Made by a program: the position numbers and the translations under genes. The notes under the pieces are model-generated. The model was not told the origin of the DNA. It saw only the letters and a list, made by a program, of their open reading frames with translations, and made no database searches. This document shows, in pieces, positions 5,632 through 5,727 of a DNA stretch of 5,727 nt (position 1 is the first letter of the stretch; every line of letters begins with the position of its first letter). The stretch comes from Erysipelothrix sp. (GTDB lineage Bacteria; Bacillota_I; Bacilli_A; Erysipelotrichales; Erysipelotrichaceae), in assembly GCA_012512495.1 (NCBI GenBank), contig JAAZEC010000105.1:1-5727 (forward strand). Direction: 5' to 3'.

Positions 5632-5727
5632 TACAGATTCACCATTCGATTCAATGACTCCCTGATAGAAATAGAAGGAGTCTTTTTTAAGTCGAGGCAG
5701 TCTATCATCCTCAAAATCAATATGCAC
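5605..5727 (-). pseudogene. Mirror-image tail of the GH1 gene on the minus strand (partial, probably artefactual)
   Basis: Read from the window's right edge on the minus strand, the frame encodes the same last 36 residues as the GH1 protein (VHIDFEDD to SVLKED). It runs on through EHVS and stops at TAG (5607-5605), overlapping the real gene's end by 4 bases. Base-for-base identity, including every synonymous position, argues against an ordinary diverged paralogue. I list it so that it is not mistaken for a second glucosidase gene: nothing here shows that a full second copy exists. Confidence 0.5.

Larger units (their letters stand above)
5498..5727. repeat. Perfect 108-bp inverted repeat with 14-base centre, reaching the window edge
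   Basis: Bases 5498-5605 are the exact reverse complement of 5620-5727; by eye I find no mismatch. The left arm is the last 36 sense codons of the GH1 gene; the right arm is the same sequence reversed and may continue beyond the window. Such long, near-uninterrupted palindromes are unstable in most bacteria and common at the ends of draft contigs, so an artefact is likely. A real recent inverted duplication remains possible. Confidence 0.95.

Noticed and set aside
1..5727. CRISPR arrays, tRNA or rRNA genes, insertion sequences, phage or defence genes
   Set aside because: No repeat-spacer pattern, RNA-gene signature, transposase or defence-type protein was seen; the window is filled by a metabolic locus.

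Overview
The window carries a beta-glucoside (cellobiose-type) uptake and hydrolysis locus from a low-to-moderate G+C Gram-positive bacterium of the Firmicutes, most likely Lactobacillales or a relative. The clues are strong AGGAGG-like ribosome binding sites, sigma-A-type promoters with 17-bp spacers, B. subtilis LicH- and BglC(YckE)-like enzymes, a lactose/cellobiose-family PTS EIIC and a DUF3284-type protein. The genus cannot be told from the sequence.

Layout. 1-462 (+): the C-terminal (UTRA, effector-binding) part of a GntR/HutC-type regulator whose DNA-binding half lies left of the window. 475-512: a long hairpin terminator between this gene and the convergent 581-1903 (-) gene, a GH4 NAD/Mn-dependent 6-phospho-beta-glucosidase (licH-like). 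1904-2118: a compact divergent control region with two back-to-back promoters, a repeated AATGAATT-containing element, and a plus-strand leader with alternative hairpins and a possible 8-codon leader ORF. 2119-3435 (+): PTS EIIC. 3461-3492: an intercistronic hairpin. 3518-3970 (+): DUF3284-like protein. 3967-4194 (+): unrecognised 75-residue protein. 4178-5608 (+): GH1 6-phospho-beta-glucosidase (bglC-like). The last three genes overlap end to end and look translationally coupled.

How it works together (inference). The EIIC would import and phosphorylate a beta-glucoside disaccharide, using EIIA and EIIB subunits encoded elsewhere. Two mechanistically unrelated hydrolases, GH4 and GH1, would then split the 6-phospho-disaccharide. 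The GntR/UTRA protein is the natural candidate to sense a phosphorylated sugar and control both divergent promoters.

Oddest feature. The last 230 bases are a perfect 108-bp inverted repeat around a 14-base centre: the 3' end of the GH1 gene is copied, base for base, in the opposite direction up to the window edge. At its heart is what looks like a genuine intrinsic terminator. I think a snap-back/assembly artefact nucleated at that hairpin is the likeliest cause, but a real recent inverted duplication cannot be excluded. Apart from this, the locus is a clear variant of known PTS-GH1/GH4 operons; the least understood parts are the DUF3284-like and 75-residue proteins and the leader.
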